From Paramarasmius palmivorus (taxonomy: Eukaryota > Basidiomycota > Agaricomycetes > Agaricales > Marasmiaceae), in NCBI GenBank assembly GCA_037176845.1, contig JAYKXP010000144.1, positions 47,289-111,288 of the forward strand: 64,000 nt of DNA, written 5' to 3'. Below, piece by piece: positions 46,889 to 59,039 of the stretch (the first letter of the stretch is position 1; each line of letters starts with the position of its first letter). The notes beneath the pieces were generated by a model, which was not told the origin of the DNA, made no database searches, and worked only from the letters and a program-made list of their open reading frames with translations. Made by a program: the position numbers and the translations under genes.

Positions 46889-48704
46889 CGGAATTCTTAT
46901 CCCTAAAGAATGGACATCAGTATCTCTGTTGAAGGAAGAAATGAACAGTGAAATAGGTACGTGATGGAAGATGCAAGTAAAGCGCTTGTGCGTGGGAAAA
47001 TGGCGTTAACACCCTTTTCTTTTTCTCATCCGTCTCTCAGCTTGCAACAACCTTCGACAGGACTTTCTGTGCCCTCGAGATTTTTTTTTCAAGATAATCC
47101 GACATTTCTCCTCTGAATAAAGAACATTTTCTCTGTTTGGCTGGCAGAAAGTCGTCTAGTTGGAACGATGTGAGTTATAGCCTTTTCACGCAAATGCTGC
47201 AGACTAACTCGCCGTTTTTGTCTCTTATGATAGGATCAGTGCGAAACTCAAGCTGATAGGCTGGCTCAGAGAGGGAGCCACGCATGGGGAAGTTGGTGCT
47301 ATATGAAAATGGATTCCGGTTCGTCATCGTACCTTTGGCTTTTTCCAGGCTCTCAACAGTAGCTTTAGCTTAATCATGGCCACGTGCTACATCGAAAAAA
47401 AGTCTCGAATAGGAGATCTGTTTAAGAGGCCATTCCCCAGCCAATTCAGCCTGAAGACTCCATATACTGCCCTCAATCTTCAACATTTTTCCAAGCCGCC
47501 GCAATGTCCTGCCTTTGGTAATTGACACGCCTTCAGCGAGATGTTCTCGTGACAGCTGCATGCAGCGGCCTTGAGCAGGGCTGTCCTGGATGCTTTGAGG
47601 TATACCTTACCTCTTCGAGCTCGCTACAGTTTGGTCAACTCTCTTTGCGGCTCTCTGCATCGTTGAGAAGAGAACGAAAAGAGAGCATTTCAGCGAACCA
47701 TATGGAGGAGGAAGATAGTGGCATAGCTCGCGGATATGCTCCAGGTGCGTCATCATGTTCCCAATATTAGCCATTATGTTAAACCCACAACTTTCCAGGC
47801 CATTTCACAACGAAGAGTGCAGCATGCAGAAAGAGCTTGGCTTAGGCATTGTGGAGATGCCCTATTGCACTAGTTGTTGAGTCGCATTGCGAAAATCTTC
47901 CTTGGAGCTTCAGAAGTATTAGCGACATTGCTGGCAAATGGGACCAGAAGGGCGAACTGCGTTGTTGGGAGAAGGTGAGTTCTGTGTTACACCGGGCTGG
48001 CTCCTTCAATAATATAATCCTCTCCGAGGCATCTCACAGTCAAGGGCGGGCTCACATCGTTATCTCATATGAATGGGATAGGTTCACTCCGAAGGTATGT
48101 ATCCCGCCTCATTATAGTACTAGTTCTGATTACCGTCCACCTTGCTAGAACACATCTCTGCATGTCAGTTAATAACACCGAGGTACCTCTTGGCTGAAGT
48201 CGGAAAAACAAAGATGTTGAGAACGTACCATTCACCAGCAAAATTCGCGCTTCACAGAGGTAAGCGCCATTCACGTTAATAGTCGAACTATCCGTCTCAC
48301 CTATGATTGCAGAGGCGAGAGCTAGGGGAAAGCGTAGATGATAGTCGTACCTCAAAGCCCCATTTCGCACTGTGGTCGACCTAGAGCAACGGCTGTATCA
48401 TCTGCTGATAAAGAGTACCCAGAAAATGCAGTACAATGGTCTGTACTGGAGATCATGTAGGATATCTTTACGAGACAAAATAGAATACCTATCCGATGAT
48501 ACACCTAAACATGCTTCCCTAAGATTGGAGACTGTGCATCACTGGTCAGGGTCATAAGAGGGACCAAATCACCTTCAGCGATGGCGAAAGAATCGCAAAA
48601 CCTCATAAGAAGCAATACCCGGAATCGCGTCATCTGACGAGCTCACAGGGTCTCCTCGATTATCTTCATTGCTTCCTTCAGCTTCCCCTTCCGTCCCAAC
48701 GACA
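46889..48704. other. Intergenic 1.8 kb, no gene seen
   Basis: Short frames on both strands (minus 47370-47561 and 48065-48370; plus 47849-48148) have no recognised family. A pyrimidine-rich run near 47020-47095 lies upstream of copy B. Confidence 0.4.
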
Positions 48705-50033
48705 ATGTCAGACTCATCCTCAAAGTCAGCCATCCCTACACTTTCCTTTGCTGCTTCGCTTGATCCAGCAACGAAACCCCAATTCCTCTCTTCTTTGCGA
48801 CATGCTCTGATTAATACCGGCTTTCTCTACCTATCCGACCCCGGTTCAGATCTCGAAACCTCCATCTCTGATTTACTTCCTTACATTCCGAGGCTCTTTG
48901 AGCTACCACAAGAAGAGAAGGACAAGTTTAGCATGGTGAACTCGCCGCACTTTCTTGGATACACGAGGTTAGGTGGAGAGAGAACGAAAGGAAAAGTGGA
49001 TTGGCGAGAACAGATTGACATCGCTACGCCGCACGTTGCGAGGTGCGTTCTCCGTTTCATGTTATCCATTCGGTTTTGTTGACGCACGAACCATATCATG
49101 ATACGTAGATGGAGCGGTCCACAAGACCCAGACTATTGGCGAATCTGGGGTCCTTCGCGGTATCCGTCTGAAGACGTACTTCCGGGTTTTAAACACGCCA
49201 TCAACACTTACCAAGCCCAGCTCACGACTTTGGGAGATTCTCTGGTCAGATTGATATCTGAAACACTGGGTCTCGGTCCCACTGGGTTGGAGGGCTTCTA
49301 CGATGTCCCTGAAAAGATGCAACATCGAGGGAAGATCGTTTGTTATCCCCCTTCTGAGGAAGGACAGGGTCAGGGTGTAGGGCCGCATTATGATGCCGGA
49401 TTTCTGACGATCGTGCGTTTCTTACTTCCCTTCTATCCTTACAGGATACTAACGTCGAGATAGTTGTTACAAGCGTCACCACATCGTGGCCTACAAGCCC
49501 AAGCTCTTACAGGAGAATGGCTAGACGTTCCTCCAGTACCAGGAACATTCGTCATCAACTTTGGTCGAGCGCTCGAATTTGCTACGGGTGGTGTAGTCAG
49601 AGCTACGAGTCATAGGGTCATCTCTCCTGGGTCGGACGAGGGTGCGCAGGGTGAGTGTACACGGTTTGCTTTGAGAAACACGTTCTGACATTCTGGTGGT
49701 ACCAAGGTCCGAGATACAGTGTACCATTCTTCCATAACATCGATATGGAGGTGCGGATGTCGGATCCAAAGTATAAACTCCAACGTACGTCCCATTCACC
49801 CCGTTCTTCCGCCAATCTGGTAACCCTTGTTTCAACCAACAGTCCCCGACAATATCCTCCAACTACGCGATGCCCGTGGCCAGCTCCCAGACACTGATTC
49901 CATCAACTACGGAGAGTTCTTGACAGAACCGAGTGGTCGGGTTCAGTTGTTTGGCAGAGTGAAAAGTCATCCTGACGTTGGGGAACGATGGTATCCTGAG
50001 CTATACAAAAGGTTAGTTGTGGGCTCAGGGTAA
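48705..50033 (+). CDS. 2-oxoglutarate/Fe(II)-dependent oxygenase (isopenicillin N synthase-like)
   Basis: The first ATG in frame (48705) gives MSDSSSKSAIPTLSFAASLD. The DIOX_N region follows: LRHALINTGFLYLSD, LFELPQEEKDKFSM and FLGYTRLGGERTKGKVDWRE. The double-stranded beta-helix core holds the iron ligands His and Asp in GPHYDAGFLTI and the distal His with the 2-oxoglutarate Arg nearby in VRATSHRVISP. VPPVPGTFVINFGRALEFA is also typical. The last exons read RYSVPFFHNIDMEVRM and PDNILQLRDARG. It resembles fungal gibberellin-oxidase/IPNS-like enzymes; substrate cannot be predicted. Four or five short introns, all in frame. An MFS permease lies 1.7 kb downstream on the same strand. Confidence 0.85.
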
Positions 50034-50071
50034 GACAGATAGACGCACGTAGATATGGTTTACACGAAACT

Positions 50072-50530
50072 TTATCCTGCAACCAGTAGTCTGCGTCTTG
50101 AGCCACAATGACTGAGAGCCCGGTAGAGGACCAAGCCTTGGCGAAGGAGCAGGTTTGAGAAGCCCTCGGGGAAGGGTAAGCCCAAGTTCTCTAGCACGAT
50201 AGTATTCATTGCATGCCTGATGGCACTCGGAGTGTGCTTCTGCGAGGAGCCTGGGCAGAGAGGACCATACATTGAGCAACCGAAAAGGGAGAGATTGGTA
50301 TAGTGACGAACCATTTGCGCTGCTGCAGTCGCACCAGGCCCCTTGTCTACAGTCAACGCGATGTTGGCTTGAAAACGAACGGGGTTCTGGATAGTCTACC
50401 CGTGACAGCTCTCCAGTCCATCCAACGTGTGATGCCTGTCCTCCAGCTCAATGCCCAGCAAGTAGGAGAAGACACCTCGCATGCTCTTCGAGCTCGCAGG
50501 GGCCGTCCTAATGAGTAGCGTCTGGGTTCC
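50072..50530 (-). pseudogene. Unrecognised gene fragment with in-frame stop
   Basis: One minus-strand frame reads SMRGVFSYLLGIELEDRHHT and LDGLESCHG, then a TAG. It continues without shift as TIQNPVRFQANIALTVDKGP, GATAAAQMVRHYTNLSLFG and AIRHAMNTIVLENLGLPFPE, ending at 50072. The text before and after the stop reads like one globular enzyme-like protein, but I cannot name the family. The stop could also be an intron boundary (GGGTAG then an acceptor CCAG), though that intron would be only about 13 bases. It lies tail to tail with the oxygenase gene. Confidence 0.4.
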
Positions 50531-51696
50531 TTGATGACCATAAATCCGTTTTCCTCAACTTGGTTTCTCGAGGCGGGTATACCTGAGAGAAATTGAGATG
50601 ATGAGACATTGTAAGCTTCTCAATTTGCATGAGGACGAACCAGAGGTATCAAATTCCTTCCAAAAGCTCAGCTGGTACCAACCGCCCTTCCCAATTGTTG
50701 TCGATGACGCGCCTGATTCTAAGAAAAATGAAGTAAGCTTTAGTTCGAGCTTCATATGACTAGTTTCTCACCGAGGCATGAAGGATTGACCCATAACCAG
50801 GATACTGCTCGAACATTTTGCGCAATGGTAGTGGGAGAAAGGCAGGGCAATAAATCTGGTGACGCGTTGAAAATTGTTTTTCCCACGGTTCTTTACCTCG
50901 TCCTTCCAGGAACTCGATGTCGTGAGTACTATAGCCTCGTTGGTCATGTTCATCGCGCAGTATTGACTAACCTGCATCGAATTTGAGGAATGGGTAGCGC
51001 CGCTCCCCACTACTTATGGACTAGGTCATTCCACCGGGAAAACAAAACAAGATTTACAGCGAATCCGATTCCAGGAAGCTCTTGGTCACGGTACCAGCGA
51101 TAATTCTGGTTCGTCTTCCACCCTGAGCTTCTCATAAATCAATCAGTGCCAATCACCTCGTGTTCTAACTAACCGAAGCTAGCTTCGCCGCTGGTCTTCA
51201 CACATCTGTCAGTGGTATGTATCCTTGTGTATCTGGTCAGCATCGGTGGTTAAACTTGAGCTAACTGACCTTCAAGCTGTAGACCATCGTTGCACATCAG
51301 TTCACTGTTTATCCTCAAGACAACGCGATCCAAAACATCGAGATATCAAGTGGTCGAGATCCCAAGTGCGTTTCGAACTTCGACCCGACAACGTACCAAC
51401 GGTGCAGGGACCGCACCCGAGCCTGATTCTCTCATCCAGCCACCGGATTGCGCTATAATGTGGACACAATTGATTCAGAACCCCCGGGAACTCTCGGAGT
51501 TATGGAAGTGACATTCATGTGTTCCTTGAAGGACATTATCTCGCCGCAAGTTATTAGCTAGCATTGGCCGCAGGTGAGAAGCCAAGATCCTTCTTGCGTC
51601 TTTCTCGTCCTGAATTGCTTCATATCACTAAGCGATCAATATATATCGTTGGAAGTATCCGATCGTCCCGTGGAGATTTGTCTTTGGTCGTTCGCG
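50531..51696. other. Intergenic 1.2 kb, no confident gene
   Basis: Upstream of the permease. Minus frames at 50555-50755 and 50768-51010 have no recognised product and could be 5' exons of the broken gene at 50072. Confidence 0.35.
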
Positions 51697-54098
51697 ATGA
51701 CTGCAAGCTCGGTGCAATCGTCGGAGGCAACCAAGTCTCGACCTCTTTGGAGTTTCATCTGGTGATTCATTACCATTTCAACGTGCTTCCTTATGGATAA
51801 CTTTTCTGAACTTCATTTCTTAGGGACACATTCGACAAATCACCGGAGGAACGAAGATTCTTGCATAGACTGGATACCATCGTGCTCACGTATGCAGCCT
51901 TATCGTATTTCAGCAAGAATCTGAACCAGCAGAATATCACGGTGCGTGTCGATCTAGGTCTCTTGTGCTCTTCTTCTAATTCCTGCCTCGGTCTACCTAG
52001 AATGCATATGTTTCTGGGATGCAAGAAGAGTATGTCCTGGTTAGCGCTAGGCCTAACGAATGCTCAACTCTACGGTGGACTTTAGCCTACAGCTACATGG
52101 CAATGAACTCAACTACATCGTGACGGCTTGGACCTGTGGATATGTTCTTGGGCAGATACCTTCAAAGTGAGTCTCATGCTTTACGTGTTGGGAAATAATA
52201 TTGATGACTGGGGAACCATGAACCTAAAGCCTGCTCATCACAAGGATAAGGCCCTCGATCTGGGTTCGTTTTTGAATCAATCACCCCTGGCTAAACTCAA
52301 CAGTGACAGATTCCGACCATGGAGCTCATCTGGAGTGCTCTCACGATGGTACTGGCGACATCCAAATCATTCACACATGTAATAGTTCTGCGCTTCTTCA
52401 TCGGTGCGTATGAACATGATTGAAATCTTCTGATGGACTCATTCCGCGTGCATACCTGTCATAGGCCTAGCGGAATCTACCTTCTATCCAGCAATGCAAT
52501 ATGTCGTAGGGAGCTGGTACAAACCAGAAGAATTAGGGAAGAGGTCTTGCATTTGGCATGTATGTTCTTTGTCTTGTTTGCTGTTCCTCTCTCTGACGTT
52601 CACCCATCAGACAGCGTCTGCGATTGGTCCGATGTTTAGCGGCTTTCTTCAAGCGGTACTTCCCTCTTTACCTCCTCAAGACTGTCTCTCTCAAAAGTAT
52701 CACAGGCTGCATACAGCGGACTCAACGGAGTACATGGTCTCCCAGGATGGAAATGTAGGGCCCCAGATTCAATAATGTGCGCTGACTGACGGCCGTTCAA
52801 GGGTTGTTTATCATCGATGGCATTATCACCGTGCCGATAGCACTCATAGGTTATCTTGTGATGCCTGATCTACCTCATAATACTCGGCCATCGTTCCTGT
52901 ACACAGCCGAGCAGATTGAGTTGGGAAAGAAGCGTATGCAGGATATCGGGCGTCAGACTACACCAACCAAGTTCACGAAGACGAAAGTCCTGGGCTTCTT
53001 CAAAACCTGGCATATTTGGACTCTTGTTCCCCGTGAGTGGCCTCTACACTGTCTACGTATTCAATACTGATTGTTGGCGATTAGTTTATACTTTGGTGAG
53101 CATTTTGTGCCTTCGCCCTTATTCGCTGACCAAGTTGCTGCAGTTCAACAATTCCATGATCGGTCCATATGTGTCGATGATATTCTGGTTCAAGAGTTTC
53201 AACACACCTGAGCGTACCGTGTACACTATCGCCCAAATCAATTTGTATCCTCTTGGTCAAAATGCCGTTCAGTTAGTTTTCAGTGCGTTCTTTTACTATA
53301 ATCTTTGCAATACCTGCTGACTGTCGATTTCAGCACTGATATGGGCGTGGTGGTCAGACGCTATCAGGAAACGATGGCCTCCTATAATGGTCTCCGGAGT
53401 AATTTGCATGACTACCTGCTTCGTTTTAGCGTTCACGCCTCTGTACACCAATATCGCAACCCGTTGGGCGTTTTATTACCTGGTATGTAGTTTTCAATGT
53501 TTGAGAAGCATTTACACTCTCATCTCGTCTAGGTCACTGTCATAGGAGGATGCTCCGGGCTGATTTTAGCGTGGGCAAACGAGCTGACAAGCTATGACAA
53601 CGAGAGTATGATTCCCTTAGCTTTTGTGCTATCAAGCGTACTCTGATCATCTAATCATTCAATAGAACGGTCTTTCATTATTGCTGCTTGCAATGCCTTC
53701 GCTAGTAGTGTCCAGGCGTGGCTTCCTATGTGCGTGCCTCGGATGGATTTGCAGCAATTCTTCTCTGATCATATCCTTTGCTTTCAGCGTTCTATGGCCA
53801 CAAGTAGAACAACCTCGGTATTTATTAATTCCCCTAAGGAGTATATCCCAGAGTTCTCATTACGTCGATAGCATTTTCAAGGGGACACTAGGTTCAGCCG
53901 GCCTTGTTTTTGGAATGAGTGAGTGACGGTCGAAAATCAGCATAAGATTATACTCACCTGGGTTAATTAGTGTGCTTTGCAATGCTTACGCTGTACCTCG
54001 AGAAAAGAGACGAGAAGCGGGAAAGACGGCAGTTGGCGTCGCAGGGGGCAGACGTAGACACTGAGAAGGATGAGGTTTCTTCTATTGCCAAGACTTGA
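51697..54098 (+). CDS. MFS transporter, Dal5 (allantoate permease)-type anion:cation symporter
   Basis: The start at 51697 gives MTASSVQSSEATKSRPLWSF. An intron and the typical first motif follow: EERRFLHRLDTIVLTYAALS and YFSKNLNQQNITNAYVSGMQ. Further family marks are LNYIVTAWTCGYVLGQIPS, NLLITRIRPSIWIPTMELIW, RFFIGLAESTFYPAMQYVVG and SWYKPEELGKRSCIWHTASA. FSGFLQAA, PGWKWLFIIDGIITVPIAL, GYLVMPDLPHN and YTIAQINLYPLGQNAVQLVF continue the pattern. WAWWSDA and VQAWLP come later, and a cytosolic tail ends VDTEKDEVSSIAKT at TGA 54096-54098. Dal5-family carriers import allantoate, ureidosuccinate, nicotinate, pantothenate or dipeptides. At least eleven short introns; all traced joins keep frame. Confidence 0.85.
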
Positions 54099-54426
54099 CC
54101 GTGCCAGTGCTAAAGGAGACGGTTAGAAAAGCTTGTACGGTTCAATTTCGTCAATCTTATTCTCCGACTCCCAATCCAATCGCTTTGACCCAAAGAAGCG
54201 AAGTACTCCCAGGATTACATTTTAAGCGAGTTCTGTAAAAGAGACTGATTGGCGTGACTTCGGTTTATTCGGACCAACTCGTTCCCACGAGTACGTCGCT
54301 CGACTTTCAACTTCCATCACTGTTAGGCCTAAGCTAGCATCTAAATATTCAGAGCGTGAGTAGCTTTGGTCCCTATCACGAGCTTATATGCGATTTTGAG
54401 GCGGATAGCAGGTTGATATTCGGGCT

Positions 54427-56678
54427 ATGATACCCCCAGACGACTACAAACCATATGTTCTTTGCGAAACACCCTTAACTCGATGCTATCAGGTCGATGC
54501 CTTTATGCAACACGGCCTCCATAGATTCCCTTCCTCGAACGCTGCTATCCAGGCTATATGTCGTCTCGGAATACCACCTTCCTCCCACCAAGACGTGTCT
54601 CATCCACCAAAGGAAGCCAAAGCCGCTCTAGAAGCCTTTGCGTATCTCGCGTGCAACGTTGTTCCAGAAATGGGATATCGTCTTGAGACAGTTGACTTGG
54701 TGAAGAGACATTGGGTGCATATCAGTCCCTGGATCGATCTTCTGCTCGAGGGATATGCCCTTGCCGACAAGGAGCCTCGCACACTTACGGGTATCGAGTT
54801 TCGCGACAACGTCTTATACGTACTACCATTGCTATTATCATATCCGGGATCTAGTAGCCACTCGAACAAGTCGTCCGAGGCTCAGAAACTTCGACGTATG
54901 GCTCCCAAACTCGTACACCAAGCAGTTTGTATATGGATCAAAGTCATGGAGATGCGGCACGTATCATGGGCGAGATGGACGTTCATGTTAAAAGTTGTGT
55001 ATCTTCTGACAGGCCAGGAAGTTCTGACCGATTTCGTGGAGAAGACCTTACGGACTGGCCCAAATTCACAGGAAACTATTGCGAATATTGGAATCCATCA
55101 TATCAGGCTCGTAACGCGGCATGCCCACGAGGTAGAGCGAGAACAATTCCAGCAAGTTCATGGTGCTCTGATTGCTTTGTCTGGATGTTTTCGGTACAGT
55201 AATCCTCCATTGCTGCCTTTTCTACGCCGGGGCGGAGCTGCTGCGCTGGTAAAGATGATCGCCACACTCATGGCAAAGCCAAAAACCATCAGGGCAAGCG
55301 GCGAGGAAAGCTACGAGCGCACAGAAGATATATTCCGCACAGTGAATATAGCCCTAATGGTTCTCGAGGGGGCTCTGGAAGGGCCAGCTTGGGTATCTCA
55401 GACGCTGGATGCCGGTCTCATCAGTGTCATCTTCAAAGCCGAAGAGGTATACGGTGAAGATCGCGTTATCGGGCCGCACCTCCAGAGAATTTGGCCCAAT
55501 ATGGCAAAGGTCCTGGATCGTATCACCATGTATTCGGTGTATCCATCTGTGGTGAACCGTTTCATTGTGACAACCAAACACATCATATCCTCCGATTTCG
55601 AAACATGGTTAGAGTTCAAGGAGCCCGGATGGGAGATGATGGAGGCTTGGCGAGAGATTGAAAGCAGCATTATGAGCATGAAGTATGCACTTGGGATTAT
55701 GAAGCGCCAAAGTTTGGGGTCTCTTTGCGCGTATAAGGAGGTAAGTGTTTTCTCAACCTTTTTTGAAGATTCTCATTTGTTCGATAGTGTCCTTGGAAGG
55801 GAGACACCTCACCGAGAACATGTCGCTTTCTTCGCTGTTCTGCATGCCGCAACCCGGTTTATTGTTCGCAGGCGTGTGCAAGAAAGCATTGGTCAGTTGA
55901 ACATCGAAGAGACTGCGAGGAGATTGCAGAACAAGTTAGGGGTATTTTTGTTTGATTTCTACCGATCGGCCACAGTAACTGAACTGCCTCTGATCTAGCT
56001 GCTATGCCGCCTCCAGGACGCTTGGAAATCAGCTTCTTTAGAGACATAATGCAGCGATATATGTACCTGAACGGTACACAAATTCTGGAGGATCAGAAAA
56101 GTATCAACGTACACCTCTCCATCTCACCCGAGGACACAGCTTTCATCGCATCAGAGGATCTTCCCTTGGACAACCCCTTCAATATCCACCGAGCTGTAGT
56201 CATAATTAACTTCGACTATGCGGCAAAATGCACAGAACCGCTCTCAGATGAGCGGTACTCTGTGCTAGACCTCAAAGCAGCTTTGCTTGACGAGCGCTTG
56301 AGACCAAACAGGGCCGAGGTCAACCGTCTCTGTAGTGTGGTCTCTCGAGTTGATGAGGAGGAACTAGTAGGGATTGGGTTCTTCCCAATAACGATTGGGC
56401 GCCCGGAGAAAGCGTGGTTAGTTATTGAAACCACTCGAGGTCCGTTCTTTCAGGCGCACAACGGAAATACGGAGAGCAACTATGGGGATGATGACCTTGA
56501 CATCCTTGACAATCTTGGAGATCCGGAAACATACAAACAATTCGTCAAGGAATTTTATTCGAAGGAGCGAATCAAGAAGCGATTCAGAAGGCACGCGAGG
56601 CTGAAGATGGGGTGGGGCACTGATCAGGAGGCAGAGAATCTTCTCCGAAAATTACAGTCCCATATGAATCGATCATGA
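54427..56678 (+). CDS. MYND zinc-finger protein, copy C
   Basis: Three exons join as 54427-55740, 55788-55941 and 55999-56678, giving about 715 residues. Exon 1 has 438 codons, exactly as in copy B, with YVLCETPLTRCYQVDAFM, IEFRDNVLYVLPLLLSYPG and LLPFLRRGGAAALVKMIATL. Exon 2 carries the finger: CPWKG, LRCSACRNPVYCSQACARKH and HRRDC. Exon 3 reads MPPPGRLEISFFRDIMQRYM and HRAVVIINFDYAAKC, then an acidic loop and a basic C-terminal extension (KERIKKRFRRHARLKMGWG) that B lacks. The frame of exon 1 stays open through both introns to 55998 by chance, which hides the finger unless the 47-base intron is removed. The basic tail could bind nucleic acid; this is inference. Confidence 0.85.
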
Positions 56679-57169
56679 TGTGTATTAATACTACATATCA
56701 CTCAAGGGAGGCCGGCTGTCGCCCTTCGACCGTGTATATATACTGAAGACAGTCATATCTGAAGACAAGTGACCGCTAAGCTTATAGGAACCCTGTATCT
56801 TGTTGATCCTCACGATGCGTATCGATATTCCTCGGCTTCCTCGCCATAAGAAGTTGCCAGCGGAGTAGGAAATATTCCTCTGCCGTATTTTCGCCTAAGC
56901 ATACTCCCCTGAGCCGTGCGCTGATCCGCTTTTTGCCATTGATTTTGCATTTCCTGCGCTCTCCGGCTGTTGGTCGGCAATCCGTGCCAACAAAAAATTG
57001 TCCGCAGCCACTTTGTAACTAATGTAAAATGTAATATGTGCAAATATTCTAACACAATCCTCCAATTTAACGACATGCGGGAACTAGATGACGTGACAAA
57101 ATTCGAACCGTTGTTCCCACGATTCACATCTTAACCTGAACCTCCACTAGCGGCTTACAGTGAGTTCAA
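56679..57169. other. Intergenic, no gene seen
   Basis: This is the 3' flank of MYND copy C and the lost 5' portion of pseudogene D. No recognised product. Confidence 0.4.
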
Positions 57170-58766
57170 ATTCATCGTTGTTGATAAAGAACCATTGGGT
57201 AATTATTGGTCCATGGATCGACTTTCTTCTCGAAAGATTTATGCTCGTGGACGTAGAACCCTTTACGATTCTTGGCGTTGATTTTCGCGAAACCTTTTGA
57301 ACGTGGTAGCATTGCTATTGTCGTACCCAAATGATCATCCGAATAGAGTATCGGAAGTGCGGAGCCTCAGGCGCATGGCCCCCAAGTTCGGAGACCAAGC
57401 AGTACGCATACTATGAATGCACATTATGGCGACTCGCCATGTAACATGGGCGAAATGGACCTTCCTGTTGAAAGCCGCATACTGTCTCACTCCCGAAGAG
57501 ATTTTGACAGGTTTCGTCGGTATGGTTTTGCGTACTTGTCTAGATGCAAGCGAAGCAGTCGCAATTATTGGGATCCGACACGAACGCTTATAGCCCAGCA
57601 CGCCCATGAGCTTCAAGATCAGGATCTTCCTGAAGTTAACGATGCCCTCCTACTTTCAGACTATTTTCCGAGTCGCTATGACAGTGCACCACTTCTACCA
57701 TTCCTTCGCCGGAATGGTACCCAGGCGTTGGTTAAGATGATCGCAACCTTGGTATCGAAATCGAAGACAATTGGGGCGTGCAGACAAAACTACGATCGCC
57801 TTCATCACATTATCACCACGGCTCAACTCGGCCTCATGATGCTGGAGGGTGCCTTACAAGGACCACTTTGGGTGGTACAAGCGTTGGACGCGGACCTCAT
57901 CAGTGCTATGTTCAAAGCACAGCGACTCTATGGTAATCATGAAGTCGTGGGGCCTCACCTCCGAGCCATCTGGGAAAATATGACCAAGGTTTTGGAGCGT
58001 GTTGCTCTTTATGCGGTATATCCATCAGTGGTAGTCCGCTTCGCAGTGACGACCAAAGGAATAGTTGACTCGGACTTGGAACATGACCTGGAATCGAGCC
58101 AGCCCGATTGGGAGATGTGGGGCCCTGGAAAATGCTCAAAGAAGGTATACTTGAAGAACTGAATGTCGCACTAGGGCCGACTCGGAGGAAAAATAACTCG
58201 TGGTCATTGTGTAGTCTCGAGTATCCAGACTGACGATACTACCTGACGATCGCAAGCGATAGTCATTGTGCGCTTTCGGGGAGGTGAGTTAACATTGAAC
58301 CGGTTTCTTCCACGGCCAAAATTCACATGCGAGCTAACAGTGTCCTTCAAGGGGAGGAAGACCTCCTGTCGAGTCGGAAAGAGAGCGTTCAGCTTGCCGG
58401 GATCCTGTATATTGCTCACGGTCATGCGCAAAACAACACTGGAACATCGAGCACCGGAAAAGCTAAGTGGCGTCCGAACAATTGAAAGGTATCTACTTTC
58501 GATCCATCTTATCTGATCTTTGTTTTTGATCTTGCAAAAAAGCTGGCAAACCTCTCCCGGGACATTTGGACATCAATTTTTTCAGTACCATCATGAAAAT
58601 CTATATATACGAAAATTGTGACAGCATCGTCGAGGAGCGCAGTTTCATGGATGAAGGTCTCCCAATTACACGCGCGGGCGCTGCTCTTATCGCGTCGGAG
58701 AATCTTCCTTTGACCACTCCCAGGAAAATTAACCATTCCGTCGTCGTACTTGAATTCGACGGATAG
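57170..58766 (+). pseudogene. MYND zinc-finger protein, decayed copy D
   Basis: The first 200 or so residues of the family are missing. Recognisable stretches are NVVALLLSYPNDHPN, SLRRMAPKFGDQAVRI, TRHVTWAKWTFLLKAAYCLT, LLPFLRRNGTQALVKMIATL and LWVVQALDADLISAMFKAQR, with PSVVVRFAVTTKGIVDSDLE. These are broken by stops near 57414 and several frame changes. The finger remnant near 58350-58450 reads SACRDPVYCSRSCAKQHW then EHRKS and a stop. The first cysteine of its second pair and the last ligand (family HRRDC) are lost. The C-terminal piece PGHLDINFFSTIMKIYIYEN to INHSVVVLEFDG ends at 58766. It follows copy C in the same orientation, so a tandem duplication is likely. Confidence 0.8.
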
Positions 58767-59039
58767 CCGTCACGCTTGATGCCCGACAAAACATACGAGC
58801 CTGGAGTGAAGGAAGGTCGAGCGGGGAGCCGTGAGAGGGAGAGCCCGCTGGCTTTGATGCCACGTGAGCCAAAATAGCGATTGTAAATAATTTACCCTAC
58901 CTCAAAAAACTGTTATTATTATTGTTTTGAATCCTGGGGGTATTAGAGAACTAGGAAGTTTTGAGAGGCGGGAGTACATAGGAATTTGGGCAGGGCGTGA
59001 GAATTGCTTACTCAACTTGACGCGCAAAGTACAGTGATA
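58767..59039. other. Spacer between pseudogene D and satellite
   Basis: No gene seen; AT-rich near 58880-58930. Confidence 0.4.
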
